Notes: generated by a model not told the origin, from the letters alone. 64,000 bases of DNA from Parelaphostrongylus tenuis (GCA_019055375.1 JAHQIW010005995.1:45908-109907), one strand, 5' to 3'; positions 12,501 to 27,500 are shown, numbered from the stretch's first letter. Made by a program: numbers and translations.

Positions 12501-15500
12501 CTGCATAGAGTTACATTTGAAAGGAACCAGGAAGTAGATCAGAAATGGAAAATAACACAGTATGCGGAAGATAAGATGATGTAAAGCGAACAAAAAAAAA
12601 GTCAGGATGTGGCGATTAAAGGAGTCATTATAGAGGAAATTTTCTATTAAAATAAAAATGAATTTATTGTATATACTTTATCATTCTAGTTTTAAAAACT
12701 TTGCTAACTCTATACTGACCTGTGCAAAACTCGCCCTACAGTATCCTGACTTTCGGTTAGAGAAGCCATGAATAGTTCGAAATCTTTGAACTGTTTCCGA
12801 ACTGCTTTCAAATCGTTCTCGTTAACATTTTCTAGCAGATTCAGCTCTTCTTCGGCTTCCAAAAGCCATGTCAGAACCTGAACGTCGAATGGAAACTACA
12901 AAAAGAAAATGCCGCTCAAATAACATTGAATTATGAACCAATAAGCTTTTATATGTGCGAATTACGAATAATAAAACAAAGCAAGTGCTATCAAGCCCAA
13001 GAGATGAAGCTAGGGAAATCCGAGAAGGCAAAAAGTATGATTAGACGTAAAAGAAGGGAAAACACTGCAAAGAGTAATTTTCACTGCCATTTATCACAAA
13101 ATTGGGATTCACCATTATTATGAAGAAATATCTGTAGTCAATTCTGACGATAAAAATTTGAAAATTTCCAAAGGAACGAACACGAATAGTAAAAAAATAA
13201 AGGTCGAGTGAAATGTGTAGGAATGGATAGCGAAGTAGTTAGTGGTGGTGGGTTGTAACCAATAAATAGAGTAATAAGCAGGGCGCTGGTTTAATTATTT
13301 TCCCAACACGCTTTCGCGATCAACCAACGAACGGCTTCGTTCGGCTTCCTCCATAATTCCAAAGAAAAATCTCTCAACCAGCATTCTTTGCCCTTCATGA
13401 AAAAGGCGAAATCTCCAAGGAGCAGTCGAAGCAACACATTGAATGTTCGAAGACCTTCGTGTAGGACGAATGCGAGGAAACGAATCGAATGAAAAAATGC
13501 TGGGATTAGCACAGTAGATAGTATTGATGGGTCGTGTAAGAAATATAAAGACATGTGATGCAAGATTGCCTTAATAGGTCTGATAAAAGATTTCGCAGTA
13601 ATTTTACCGTCCATGAATTTCTTGCAAACTGAAAATAAAGTGAACAAAAGAAAACGATCCAAAGTGACCGTATCATTTCGAGATTTTCCAGTTCATCTCG
13701 CCCTTTATGAAAATTTTGTCTTTAGAAAATAAATAAAAACCCAGAAAATTCTTTCACCTGTTCGAGACAATTTTCAAATTCTCGTGTCATTTCTTCTTTC
13801 CGGGCACGTTTACCTTTACTAGAGATCAGACTTGACGATGATGATTTACGTGAGCGCATTTCGGACTGAAATGGAAGGGTTTAACTAGAAAGAAATTTTT
13901 GTACAAATCAAAATGGTAGAGTAAAATTAAGTAAAAAAATCATTATAAGCAGTGAATATATGTTTAATACGGCTCTCGTTCTATCTAAACTTGTGGCAAC
14001 CTATCACAAGCGATAGTGAACTTATATATCAAGTTGATGTTAAAGTGATTGCGGTTTATGAATTGCTGAAATCTGCCGCTTTATTTCGAAAATGTTTTAG
14101 AAAAAAAATTGATTGCGTTATATAACATTCTAATGGGCACCTCTGGCTGTATGTTTTGTTGCTAATGATGTATCACTAGCTGCTTGAATTATTGGGAAGG
14201 ATGTTAGGTTGAAAACAAATCCCTGTGATTTCCTTATTCAAATTCAAAAGGTGTCGTAAAACGGCAGAGACGACTCGCAACATCAACAGCGCATTTGCCG
14301 CTTGAACTGCTAACGATCGTCTAGTGCAGTGGTGGTTTAAGAAGTTCCGTTCAGGAGTCAAGAGCCTTGAAAATGAGAAACATGGCCGGCCATAAGAAGT
14401 TGACAACGATTGATTGAAAGAAATCATCGAAGCTGATTCTCTTACACCTAAACGAGATGCTGCAGAAAAACTCATCGTCAGCCATTCTACGGTCGGGCAA
14501 ATGGGAGGGTGAAAAAGGTTGGTGCAAAAGAAATTGTGTTGAACCACAGCGACAAGGCAGTCACATGTCGTAAAATAAACGTTTCAGATGTTGAACGAGT
14601 TTTCTGGGAAGTTTTGTTTCATTGTCTATATTCGCCGTACGTCGCGACCACGGACTACCATTTTCTCAACCATCTCGACAGCATACTGCAGGAGAACGCT
14701 TCAGCAACCAACAGGATGCAGAAAATCCTTTCGAAGATTTCGTCGATCGTCGAGGCAGTATTCTTAAGCCACAAGAAATAAGCAAACTCGTTCTTGGTTG
14801 CCAGATGAATGCTTATTGTAATGGTTCTTAGTCCGATTAGTAAAAATCTGTCTGAGCTTAGTTTAATCATTTAAAGTCATTGTTAAAAACCGCCATTACT
14901 TTTGCACCAACTTGATTGACGCTGCTATCATCTAAAAGAATAAACATTATACTATTCTTCAGAAAAAATTACTACTACATGGAGTAAAAAAAGACCTATG
15001 TAAGCAAGCATCAAGAACTTATTATTGATATTGTAGATCAATATTTATTATTGATGTATCGCATGTGGCGCAATGGTTAAAGGTGCTCTGGGTCGCACAC
15101 GAGGTCAGTGGTTCGATCGCACGCTCATGGTTCATCAAGCTACCATCCCTCCGGGATCGGTGAATTGATACCAGACTGGTTTCAAACTTGTCTGGGAAGA
15201 TAAACATCACTGATTTGTTTCAGCGGGAGGCCACTGGCGAGTCATTGTTAAGGCCAGATATGCATTCATCACCTCAAACGGATATGAAAATTGAAGACGA
15301 ATGCTTGGCGCGAGCCTTTGGGATTGATCAATGCCGGGAGCTTTATCCTTTTTATCTTTCTTTATTATTGATAGAAATCGCTGGACAGATGAACTCATAA
15401 CAAATCTGTAAAAGCATTTACATCTATTACGCTTGCTGATATTTATCCAACATTTGCTTGACTCTACCTTTTGGAAAGGTTCAAATCCTCTTCGTTGATG

Positions 15501-18500
15501 GGAGGTGTTTTTGAGTGTCGAACTGCGAGGTGTATACAGTGGTAGGAAGGGGTTCATCAGAGCCACACGGTCTCCCAGATTGTGGAAAAGTCCAACGTGT
15601 CCACCCGAAAAACTCAGCTAAGAATTAATCATCTCATGAATCGGCACCGCCTTGGTATCAACTTGTAGCAAGGTGGTAAATGCTCCTCTAATTCTCTTTT
15701 CAAATGACTGGAAGATAACGAATGTCTCGACCAACAACTATAAGCTGCTCATTGATGAACTCAAAACTAGTGCTGAATTAGAATCACTTCAAAAATGAAG
15801 GATTCGGATCCCAAATGGATCACCACTAGAGTTGCTCGCATAAGGAAGAGACTGAAGTTTGATCCTTCCTTAACATAAGGTGGTTTAGATAAAATTCCGC
15901 AGGAAAATTAGGATCAGTATCGGTATAAGAAAAAATCATTGGAAACAGCTCAAAAACGACGTTGTCTGAAGAAAAGCGATTAGAGACTCTGCAACCACTA
16001 TGTTTTGCTATTCGCATGATGAATGAAGGTGAAAGTATCACTTTATCCCGCCATAAAATGAGCTTAGAACTGTCAAGTTTCATATCAATCTTTTTCGTTC
16101 CATGGGCATCGCCTCAAACCCCAAAATATCCACTGGAGAAAAATATTGGGTCTCAAAATCATCACTAGAGAAAAGTATCTTACCTTTCAAAGTTTGAATT
16201 GCGACATACCTCCTCCTGGTTCTTTGAGCTCAAGGCCACAGTCTACATGCACTTCCAACCAGAAAGAGTGGCCGAAGAGCCTTCCGTAACTACCATCCGA
16301 TTAGCTAATAAACTGCACTCTACAAGCTATTCACAGAGATTACCTTTTTGCAAACGTTGAAGTTCTCTGATGAGGCACGATCATTTGAACAAACAGAAAA
16401 ACAACAATGATTCTACTGTATGGACTATATCGAAAGCATGTTACGTGATACGAAGTCCGCTGAGTACACCTTCTACCCGTTGTTCTAACCCTTATCGACA
16501 AAGAGAAAGCATATGAAAGAGTTGAAACGAACAAACCTATGAGCGCTCGTCGGCTAAGATGTAGAGCTGTCTTATATACGGACATTAAGTGATTAGTATA
16601 GCAATTGCAGCACAATAATACTTATTTTTTTTCCATCAACCACTCATTAAGCTTGTTGGAAATTCAACTTCACTTGGTTCAACGAAGCGATACTATATCA
16701 TCAAAATCGAGAAAACTTACCTTGATTAGCTGACGCAAGGTCGCCTAGCTTTTCGATTTTCATATTTCAATTAATCGTGCCGATATTAATAAAAAGTCGA
16801 ATTTTTTCATGTCATCAAAGGTGTTCACTGCCGCGCTACGGTGAACAATGAAGTCAATCATTCGGGGCGAAGAGAGCATATGTTCTATGCGAAATTCCTG
16901 TCAAATCTTTGTTCCGTAGATGACATCGTTGTCCTTTTGAAAGACACAAGTGAAGCGCAGACGATGCCCAATGAACTCAACGAAGCGGGAAAAATGACTG
17001 ACCTATGCATAAACAAGAAGGCCTAGTTCATCAAGATTCCACGTTGTGAGAATGAACAGATTGAATTGGATGGTTCTGTGATTACGGAGACCACCTCATA
17101 CGTGTACTTTGGACGTTCAATGAAGATGAAGAAAAAATCAAGGAGGAATTAGGAAGAAGAAGGAGAGCAGCATGGACCGCTTTCGGACCTCTCAAAAAAG
17201 CCACCGACCAAATAACGGATCCCAACGCGTGCTCACCCTCTCGATTCAACAGTACTCTTAGCGCCCTGTTGAGCTGCACAGATGTAGGCTGATACTTCGA
17301 CCACTAAGATTAATTAGGAATACCTACGGATAAAGTGTTTTAACGATCTCTTCTGATATTAAGTCGGCACTATCAACCTCTAGCAGGCTCGCACCTTTCA
17401 CATTACTGAAAACTACGCCATCCTTGGTATCCAGGGGAATACACTCTGATAGCGAAAAAATCCAGAAGGACCAGTCAAATAACGAGATGTGCGAGAAGAG
17501 CATTGAAGTGGATTCCAACAGATCACAAGTATCCTCTTTAATGACCATCCAAACGATGGAACATTGAGCTCGTAGTTAACGTTAGCCATCTGCATTTGCC
17601 AATAGCGGCGAATTGAAGATTACGAGTGAGCCATGAGTACTTCACCGAGTTCGGAACAGACTACTATCGTGGACGACAAGTGCACGGGAAAGAAACAATG
17701 GACTTTCATGCTAAGGTCAGTATTACCATTAAAGGAGGTTCAAGGTTACCACACTCAAGTAAGCAGGCAAAGAAGCACATCATAATTTCTCTAAATTACC
17801 CTACTTTCCCTGCATGTTTATTCACTTATTGCTCAAAAGTTCTCGTGGTCCACGTGACAGTCGTTGAATGCTAGTTGAATCAATTCTCTCTAGAGTCCTG
17901 GACTAACCTTGTATAAGTGTTCACACATGGGCTTCGAAGAATCCAAAGAATGAACTGTCTCTAAACTAGTCTGGCGTTAGTTTCTTGGAATAAAGGAATA
18001 GGACTTGCTTTGGTTAAAGGGATTTAACTGTTGATCATGGTATATTCCCGCTCGACATCTCTAACCACTGCGTTTCGCCTATCACAATAGTAACAGTTAT
18101 ATATGAGCAACAATGATATTGATTACAAGCGTAAAAATAATTCACGGCCATGTAACTTCGAATAACTGACAGAAACCTCAGTCGATGGTTGATCAATGCT
18201 TTTCTCATGGGGCCGTTTAGTTCGCACATGGCTTCCCGCACAGTAGCTTCCGTTGGTGCAACTGACGTGGACGTTGACGGTGTTGCCGCTTAAATACAGT
18301 AATCCATAGATTTTTATTCGTTTCCGGTACTTTTCTGTTATTAGAAACCTTTTCTTGAGAAAGATTCTTCAGCTGCACAAAGATTTTTCAGTTGACTTTA
18401 GTATCCATTCGAAGGTAAAATCTTGGAGACTTCAAAAATGTAATTGCTCAATGAAAAGGCCTTATTAAAACACTGCCTTATTGATATTTCGTCTCGCACG

Positions 18501-21500
18501 CGACGCGGTTGCCGGTTGGCGGACGTATTTCAATGAAAATGTACATGTTTTCTAGTGAATTTAGATTAGCTTGCTAAAACGGTGGGTTTTGTTATAAGCA
18601 AAATGGTCAAAAATGATTGAAGAGACTTCCATAAAGGTGACCTCATGAAATGGTTCACACATTGTACATTTGACAAACCAATGAGTTCTTGTAATGTACA
18701 TTTGTTTCTCAGCTACAGTTCTGAGCATCGTTGGAAAAAATGTGAAGAAAGAGTTGGAAATGTGCCGCTGTCTCGTCGACGTGGTTTTCGCATTCTAATC
18801 ATTCTGGAACAACTGGGCGCTCTTCTAACTAGAACTAATTTCATATGAAATTCGTCAGTAACATTCTGCCCTTTCGTGGCGACAAAGTGACTCCAAAAAA
18901 TTCCATGACAAGACTAATGTGTGTTTCTAATACCACTATCTATGATGCATAGATTGAGTTGAGGAAAAAATTCCTTAATACCCGCTAAAAAATTCAAAGT
19001 TTATACATGAAATCAAATAAAAACAACGGCAATTATTCTTCAAATAAAGACTATCATTATTCCGACGATCTCCTGCCAACAATCTGCAAGCTTCCGAATC
19101 TGCTCAAAATCGCCATTCCTTCAGCTTTGAATCAACGAAACTCTTGACATGCTTTTTTTCAATTTGATCAAATGTCATAAACTGGCGTCCAAACAGGAAA
19201 TGTCCCACTGAACCGAATTGGATCCTAGTCAAACCGCGCAGCATCTAGACTGTACGGTGGATGCGGAAAGACCTCGACTTCCTTCTAACTGACCAAACTT
19301 TTCCTTAGTCTTCCTTGCGATGTGAGGATTGGCACTGCCTTGCTGAAATCGCGCTTTCAACGAATCAATGTCGGATACTTCTCCTCTGATGCACCGTGGG
19401 AGTTTCTTATAGAAGTATTTCTGAGATATTCCCATGTATTCATAGTGACTGATACTGTGCGAAACAATTGGAAAATTTGAATTTTTCGCGCGTGTTAAGG
19501 AACTTTTTCCTCAACCTAGTAGAATGAGTTGGACTTACGACACTGTTGTGGCTGTTGTCGTTGTAGCTGTGGCTCTGGTTGCTGTAATTGTTGCTGCTGT
19601 TGCTGTTGTAGCTGCTGCTGCTGTTGTTGCAGCTGCTGTAATTGCTGTGCTGTTGTAGCTGTTGTTGCTGCAGCAACTGCTGTTGTTCTTGCTGTTGTTG
19701 TTGCAGTAGCTGCTGTTGTTCTTGCTGTTGTTGTTGCTGCTGTAGTTGCTGTTGTTGCTGTTGTTGCTGCTGTTCTTGAATCGGTGAACCTATTCGCTCT
19801 GTGGTTGATTGAATTGGTGCCGTCACCGACTCTGCGGACATCAAACTTCGAAGTGGGGAAGAAGACGGCGAAGCAGCTAAGAAGAAAAAGTCTTCAAAGT
19901 CGCTAGGAAAACAGGAGAACTAGCTAAGTTTAGATTCGCAGATTAAAACTGAATAGAAAAAAAATAAAAGCCATAAAAAACGAAAATAGGGAAAGAGAAC
20001 GATGAATACCAACAGACAAAAAGAGATAGAAGCTCTGATTATAAATAGTCAAATTAAAAACACACAAACGCTTGTATCTTCCAATAGCGCTGTGGAAAAG
20101 GTGAGTCTTGAAAATGTTATAAGCTGTAATTGAACAATAATTGTCTGAAGCAAAGCGGTGGAAGTAAAATTTCGTATTATTCTTCCTGAGTGAACGAGTC
20201 TTTTTTATGAATATTAGCAATAAAAGAACTATTCACAACAATCCTGTAGTAAACTAATGTTTTTAGATCGAATTCATTGATATATAATGGTCATTTCTAG
20301 CGAATTTTTGATATTTTTTGATAAGTTAAGAAAGTTTGACTCCATAAAAACAACTGCGTCCTAAAAAGCACTTAAAAAACATCAATGAATCCTAGATATG
20401 AAAAGTAGTGTGCTTTACCATCGACAATGGACGACATCTCAACGATTGACCCTTTCCTATCGTTGGCGAAATATATTGTGTCCTGACGTTGAAGACCTAC
20501 GAAATTCTTCATTGCTTTTAATGAAATGAAGAACAATAAAAGGCTGTCTAAAGTGTAACTTACTCGATCGTTCATGAGATGGGACGCCCACTAACGGGTC
20601 CTGAAACAAAGAACCTCAGCGACTGGAAATTTCTAACGAATGTGTTAGTACTGAGTTTGCAACAATATGTCGGCATTCAAGACATTTTGATTTTCTGACA
20701 AAATTGATTAACCACAAGAGGCTGAGATACGAGCAAATCTGAGAATCTGAGGTGGCCTCGATCATGCGATTCCCTTTTTCGCGCTCACTAAGTTATCCAT
20801 GCACGATCAAAGCTCCCGCTCTGTCTTACTCTCAGCCGTGTTCTAACCCATGCGGTGACCGTCAGTCAGTAACCACCTGTCAACGGGACTGACCTAATGA
20901 GCACACATCGGCACAAACCTCACATAAACAGAAACGTTTGTCGAAATAACAAATTCCAACTTTGTCTCCTGTCAGCTTCAAGGCTGAGAGAAAGAGTAAG
21001 GGCCTGAATGGCACGCGCTGGAAAATTAGTGAGCCATTAGGAAGGATAATCACAGGAATCACGGGTTCGAAGCCACCCCAGGTCGAGTTTTTCCAGCATC
21101 TGAGCACTTCTGTGAATATATTTCACATCTCATCTTACCTTAAACAATGATTTAGGCAAAAATTGAAGTTTAAAAAAATTTTTTTAATCTTTTTGAGTGA
21201 ATTGTTTCTACCTTACCTAAATCAACCAGACTTCAGCTAATGAGTGGATGTCAATGATTGAATAGCTACAGATCAAAGTTTTTGCTTATTTGTAATCATA
21301 TGAGAAATTGGCATGGATTTCGCTCGAAAGTGAATTTTTACAGCGATGTGTTTTTCCATAGAACTGAATTACTCAAGTCAGCGAAGTGTTTACGACAGGG
21401 CTGGAGCTCCTCGCGACGTGATGGTCTCCACACTGACATCAATGTGAATCGAATGGATTGAAACATTAAGCAGAAGAACTAACATCATCTCACAGCACTG

Positions 21501-24500
21501 GCCTTTCATAGAAAACGTAACGGTTGCTAATCTACTGCGGAACAAATCGATTCATTGATATATTTTTCCACGTCACCGTTCAATCGACAGCAACTGAGCT
21601 TACTATTATCACAAAATCACATTTGTGCCCGGGTTTCAATAACAAAATGTTTGAAAATGCTAAAAGAAATGAACGAGGATAACTCAAAAAAGATGAAGTG
21701 AAATGAACAGGAATGGATTCGGAAAAGTAAGAATGGAAAGGACTTTTATAATCTCCAAGCAACACATTGCAAACGACGATAACAAAAAAAAAATTTTTTT
21801 TGATAGAAAAAATGTCAACTATATGACATCATAAGTGTACTAGTAATTGACTACGAAGGCTCACGTGATACCTATTCGTATTCGAAAAAAGCTTCAATTA
21901 TATCACACATTACAAATCAGAGATAGATACAAAAATGAAAACTCTCATAGCGAACTCATTGTCTGAACAACTAAGTTTTATAACATATAAGTAGGGTAGT
22001 TTCCTAACCCAAGTTTTAGATAAAAACTACCATATCAAAAATGTGAATTGTCTTCTTGTTTCTCAAAAGATAGCGTAAGCAAATGTACAGCTCTGGAGAG
22101 CAAGTGGGAGGAATTTTATTGATGCTTGTCCGAGTTACCCAATGATTAATGGATCACTTTAACAGTGATCGACTGAAGGTTTACATAGTTTTAGTTCCTT
22201 AACACTGTGGGAGAACCACGGAAAAAGTTTTCCAAATCCGTAACATTCTGAAATCATTGGTCTTCTTGAATAGTTCAAAAATAAATAAACCATATATGAG
22301 CCAAAAATGAACGGATAAACGGGAATGCGTACGCATCCGACTCCATTCGTAGCGCCGTAAAGATGATTGAATAGACATTTCACCTAAATACAGGCTTCGC
22401 CCGAGAGGATTGGCTAAGACGAAAGGCACTGTGCTACTGACGAGGCTGTCTAGGCCGATACACCAAAGCTGTTTAGCACTGTATAAGTGCCCATAGAAGA
22501 CTACATGCATGGCTCAAAAATAACTATGCAGCATATTGAAATTTGAGTGTGGTCTAAAGAAACGCTCGAAACGAAAGGTATAAATGTCGATTTTTCAATG
22601 AATTTAGTCCAGACAACTCTGGTGCCCCGTCAACGCCACAGAGACGGTGGATTTGGGAATCCGATTAAAAGGATAGGAACGCATGACACCTCCATCAAGC
22701 ATACATCCTAGACAAATGTCTTGCTCTTTATCTCGACTTCTAAGTTAAGGTCGCAAAACAGTTCTTGGAGGCGGTATTTCGGTCATTTTCGGAAAATCTT
22801 TAATCCAATACGACTGTTCATCAGTGTAGTCGGAGTTTCTCAACAAAATAGCACTCGAACTATTCTGCTTTGAGACAACTCAAGTGTAATGAAACCGTTG
22901 AAGTGAATTCTCACTCGACAATGTCTTTTCATGGTCGACTGACGATCAATAGTTCCCTCTTCTGACATGAATTTACTCAACCGCAGTCGGAACAGCCTGT
23001 GAAACATCCTATCAGAACTTAATGTTTGATAATTTATAACGATGGCAATTGTTGGGTTATCTTTTATTTCTTCTCCACTAGTATTCTATAATTTTTATTT
23101 CGTATCCACTAGATGCCAGAAGGCTGTGGTATCTTGGTGGATGTTCTAATAGCTTGAGCAGACATTTGGATATGGTCGTGGCACTATCGCTCTAATGAAA
23201 TGGGGGACTACCACAAAGTGATGTCTCGAGGGACACCTCATACATTGACCGATCACCTCACATTACAAAGTCGAGTGGCATCACATTGGAGAGCCGGGCT
23301 GAACCACTAACACCGTATAGTCCTACCTCTTATTGCTCCATCGGATTATTATCTCTTCCGCGCCCTGAACCAGCATCATTTGGTGAAAAAAATCATGAAA
23401 TACAACTAGCTCAAAAGTGACCTGGCCGACTTCTTTGGTCGCCACTCTATTCCTTTCAAGATAAGGCACCCAATCTTTGCCCACAAATGGTTGCATATCA
23501 TTGATCATGATGGTTATCATATTGTTGATCAGTTAAATTATTTGAATAACAACACTCCCATTGGCAAGAACGTCGAGATGCAAAAGACATCATGGTATAA
23601 CCCAATGACAAACATCGAAGCGTTGAAACCATGAAAAGATATACTCCTCAATCTTGATCGATTTTATAAGTCTTGCTTGATGAAAATGAGGACTTTTTCT
23701 AGTGAAAATGGATTCGAAAATCCTTCCTCTGTCTGAGAGTATATGACTTTGAAGAAGAACACATCAATCAGAATTCATTTTATTCAACCACCTATTGCGG
23801 TGATATGATGTTACAATAAGCCCATAATGTAGAGTGGTGTGCAAAAACTGCGTCAGCTGGGATTCGAACCCAGATTTCACCCGATCCGGGGGCGCATGTT
23901 AAGGCGTTGCACTACAGACGCCTCTTTGTTGGTGCGTCACCTGGGAAGAACACATCGCTAGCAGCACTAAATGCGCTTTGCACACTCGACTAGAAGTGAG
24001 ACAGAAGTAGCACTGAGGGATGCGATGTTATCGAGATGTTAACGAAAGGAGAAACACTCGTAACAACCTCGTATAAACCGATCAATATGCAAAAATCCAT
24101 CCATATACGAGGAGATCAGGAAAAAATTGGCTATAAATGTACGACAATACTGACTGTTGAGACTTCGAGCAATTTTACTAGCAACAACTGAATTAAATAT
24201 CTCTCATAAACGGAATGCTTGAACGGATGACAGTTGTGCTGAGCAACTAAAACAAGTTGAAGCATTAATAGCAGTGATATCGAACCGAAAGAGATTTCTT
24301 TAAGCTTCTGATGAGCGAGTACTAATACGAATTACTCAATATGGAGATTATCGTGGAGGCGGATTACGACGAACGTGATAAGATCATTGAATGAGGGAGG
24401 ATGTGGTGGTGGTGGTGGTGGTGTCGACTGTTATGTTTACTGCTCAACACCTGACATTTTATGATGAGAATATCAGCGAGTAGAGAGTGAGCAGATAGGG

Positions 24501-27500
24501 AGACAATGAGAATTGTTAAATTTGTAACATTCTGGTAAATTTTGCAACCATTCATTCATTATATTTAAATGTGTAATATACTGTAAATGTTATCTAACTA
24601 TGTAGTAGGTTGTAGAAAAAGCTCTACCGTACTGCCTGAGAAAATGACTTTTACTCATGTATTTTGTGCGAATTCAAACTCATCAGAAAGTTTAATTTCT
24701 TGCGCATCGAATAATATATCATCTGTCTACACATCCTTCAGAATGGAACTGTTCAAGAAAGAAATTCGCCTGCAACACCACTTTTACTACAAAATGGATG
24801 TCAACGCTTCTGAGACTCATCAACAAATCTGCAAAGCGTAAGGTGAACAAATTTGAGATGTTCTTAGACTTCAGCGTTGATTCAAGGCATACCGCGAATA
24901 AGAAAGAAGAACATTCCGTTCGATTGAACACTTTTCAAGATTATACCTTTATCACGAGTTTTCTATGAAGACCGCGCTCAAATTTCAATATATCTCACAA
25001 TTACTATTTAAGCCAACATGTCATGTGGTCTGGTAATGAGCGCCTGTACAGCCCGATACACGTGTTTCGACCACACAGTCTCTTCAGTCGGGCAAAACCC
25101 GTCTGTCGTCTTTTACTCTTTTAGCCGATCCTCTCGGGAAGCCCTACTCTCCCTACAAAGAAGTAAATGACGACAAACAATATGCACTGTAAGTCAAGTG
25201 AAATTATCACACTTTTTGAGAAGTTAGAAGTTCCAAAATGCTTACGAAATTGAGCAAAATCACCAAATTTTTTTCAAATCAAAGGATCGCAAGTTCTACC
25301 GCCGCGAATTCTTTATGCTGCCGGATATGAGACTGAATTGTCTTGATGTGGAAAGAGACTACTTTGACTATCTAATAGTCTTTTCTTTGAGCTTAACTGA
25401 TGTGCATACCTTTTTTTCTATGCATTATGAAGATACGATGGAACTTTTTCTGTAACCTAATGTATGTAATATTAGCATAGTGTAGATTTATCACAACATA
25501 TAGGGGATCGAGAGCGCATGTGGCGCAGTGATTAGAGGTGCCTTGCGTCGCACACGGGGTCACTGGTTCGATCTCGCGCTCATGGCTCACCAAGCCATCC
25601 ATTCCTGTGGCTCGGTAATTGGTACCAGACAGGTCCCAGACTTGTCTGGGAGGATAAGCAGCACTGACTCGGTTCAGCGGGAGGCCACCGCGAGTCATTG
25701 TAAAGGCCAGATGTGCATTCAATCACCTCAAACGAGGTTAGAAATTGAAGTCGAATGCATGGCGAATCCCTCTGGGATTGATCAACGGCGAGAGCTTTAT
25801 CCTTCATCCTTTCATAGGGGATCGCATGCAGAAGTAAAACAACTTTCTAATTATTCTCAAAACATGATATCATTCTTGAATCCACAGCTCCAAGGGAGCT
25901 AAGAATTTTTTTCCAAAGAACTTAGTCATCAATAACTATTTTTATTTATCAAACTTAAAGCTCCGATATCTCTAGTCATGAGACAACATCGATGACATAT
26001 TTTGTTTCTATGCGTACATCATTATCGATGTTCTCCAATCACAGAAAAGATGAATGCTAAAGTACTTTGGATATGGCACTCACGGTTGCTTGTAGTGCGG
26101 CAATTGAACTTTTTCCAAGTAACGACAAATACAGCGTCATCAGATAGCAGACTACAGAATGTGAGTCCAAATGTTCGCTGTGGAGATCTGAAACGTTGCA
26201 TTAGAAGCTTTTCTCTTGTCCTATCTTTTTTTTCGAAAATTCATCTGCATTGCTGCAATGTAGAGCAAATCTAAAATCATTAAATGCAACAAGAAAAATG
26301 AGGAACTGAGTGACTGGATGAAAGGCACAAAAAATGACATAAATAATGTCCAATACTGAAAGTGCCGCCACGTAGGTGTTGTTTTGTTAACTGAACTGCA
26401 CTAATGCTACTTGACGTAAAAAGAGACCAGTTTAATTTATCTGAAGATATCCTGAAAATCCTCATAAGATGTGATTGCTCAGTACAAAACAACAACTAAT
26501 ATGAAAATGCTTGGGCTTCGAGCCACACTATGCAGTAATGTGGCTCGGAGCGTCATTCATGAGACAGCATGAGACGTATATCACTCATACATGTCAAATC
26601 TGACAAATCGCCTTTTTTTCGTCGAAGATCACTTTTTTGACAGCAGAGCGAATGAACAAGTGGGAGTGTATTTTAAGGAATAAGATAATATCTGCCACTG
26701 AACCAGTCACCGACTATATAATGACTGATGTGTTCTGGTTAAAATTTTGAAAGGCAATAAATGATGAATGGACGTAAAATTTCCAAAAATCTTAAAATAT
26801 AGATGACCGGAAAAACTGGCAGAAAAAAGTCTCTTTTACAAAGTTCTCTTAAGACCCGCGCTCCCTTGAACGTGTTACTTTGAACCCTCGTGAGGACAGC
26901 GCAATGAAACGCTGTTGGTCGACACAATCAACAGTTTGAATTCTATATTATGGAAGCATTTTACTCATATGAAGCCGCTGAACTCAAATCCATACCATCG
27001 TCAAGAAACGAAGCCATTTTTGAGTTTTTCAGAAAGTCAGAGAGCCGGTTGTCTTTGTACAAGTCACATTCTCATATGTACTGTCTTATCAAAGTACTAC
27101 ACACGTTCCACCAGCATTAAACTTTAACCTTTAACTTTCCACTCTTGTTTTTATCGGCTTTCGAAATCTACTAGCCGCATTCCAAATTATCTGACAGTTG
27201 TCGATCAGCCTTATTCACAACCTCAACCTTAAGTCATTATTTATCCACTTTACTCCTGAATATTTAAATTTCCACTAATTAGATACTTATCTAATTCGCA
27301 ATGGAACAGAAAGCAAAACTTCACTTCAATCAAAAGCACTTTGAATCAGATGTCATGTCATTTTACTTGTATATCACTGAAAGTATCTCAGTCATGCCAA
27401 AAAAAAAGAAGAGAAAAATGTGAAACTCTCAAATAATAAGTAGAAGCCGCATTCCAAGAAAATTTGCTTTCAAAGTACTAAGTCATATGTTAAAAAAACA

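Noticed and set aside
18177..18288. Thr/Ser-rich minus-strand frame (ATPSTSTSVAPTEATVREAM...) considered as a dystrophin hinge exon
   Set aside because: Its length (112 nt) would break phase between the exons at 19539 and 13865, which join cleanly in phase 0 without it; the acceptor is also poor.
19529..19906. Cys/Val-rich plus-strand open frame of 125 codons
   Set aside because: It is the antisense shadow of the Q-rich dystrophin exon.
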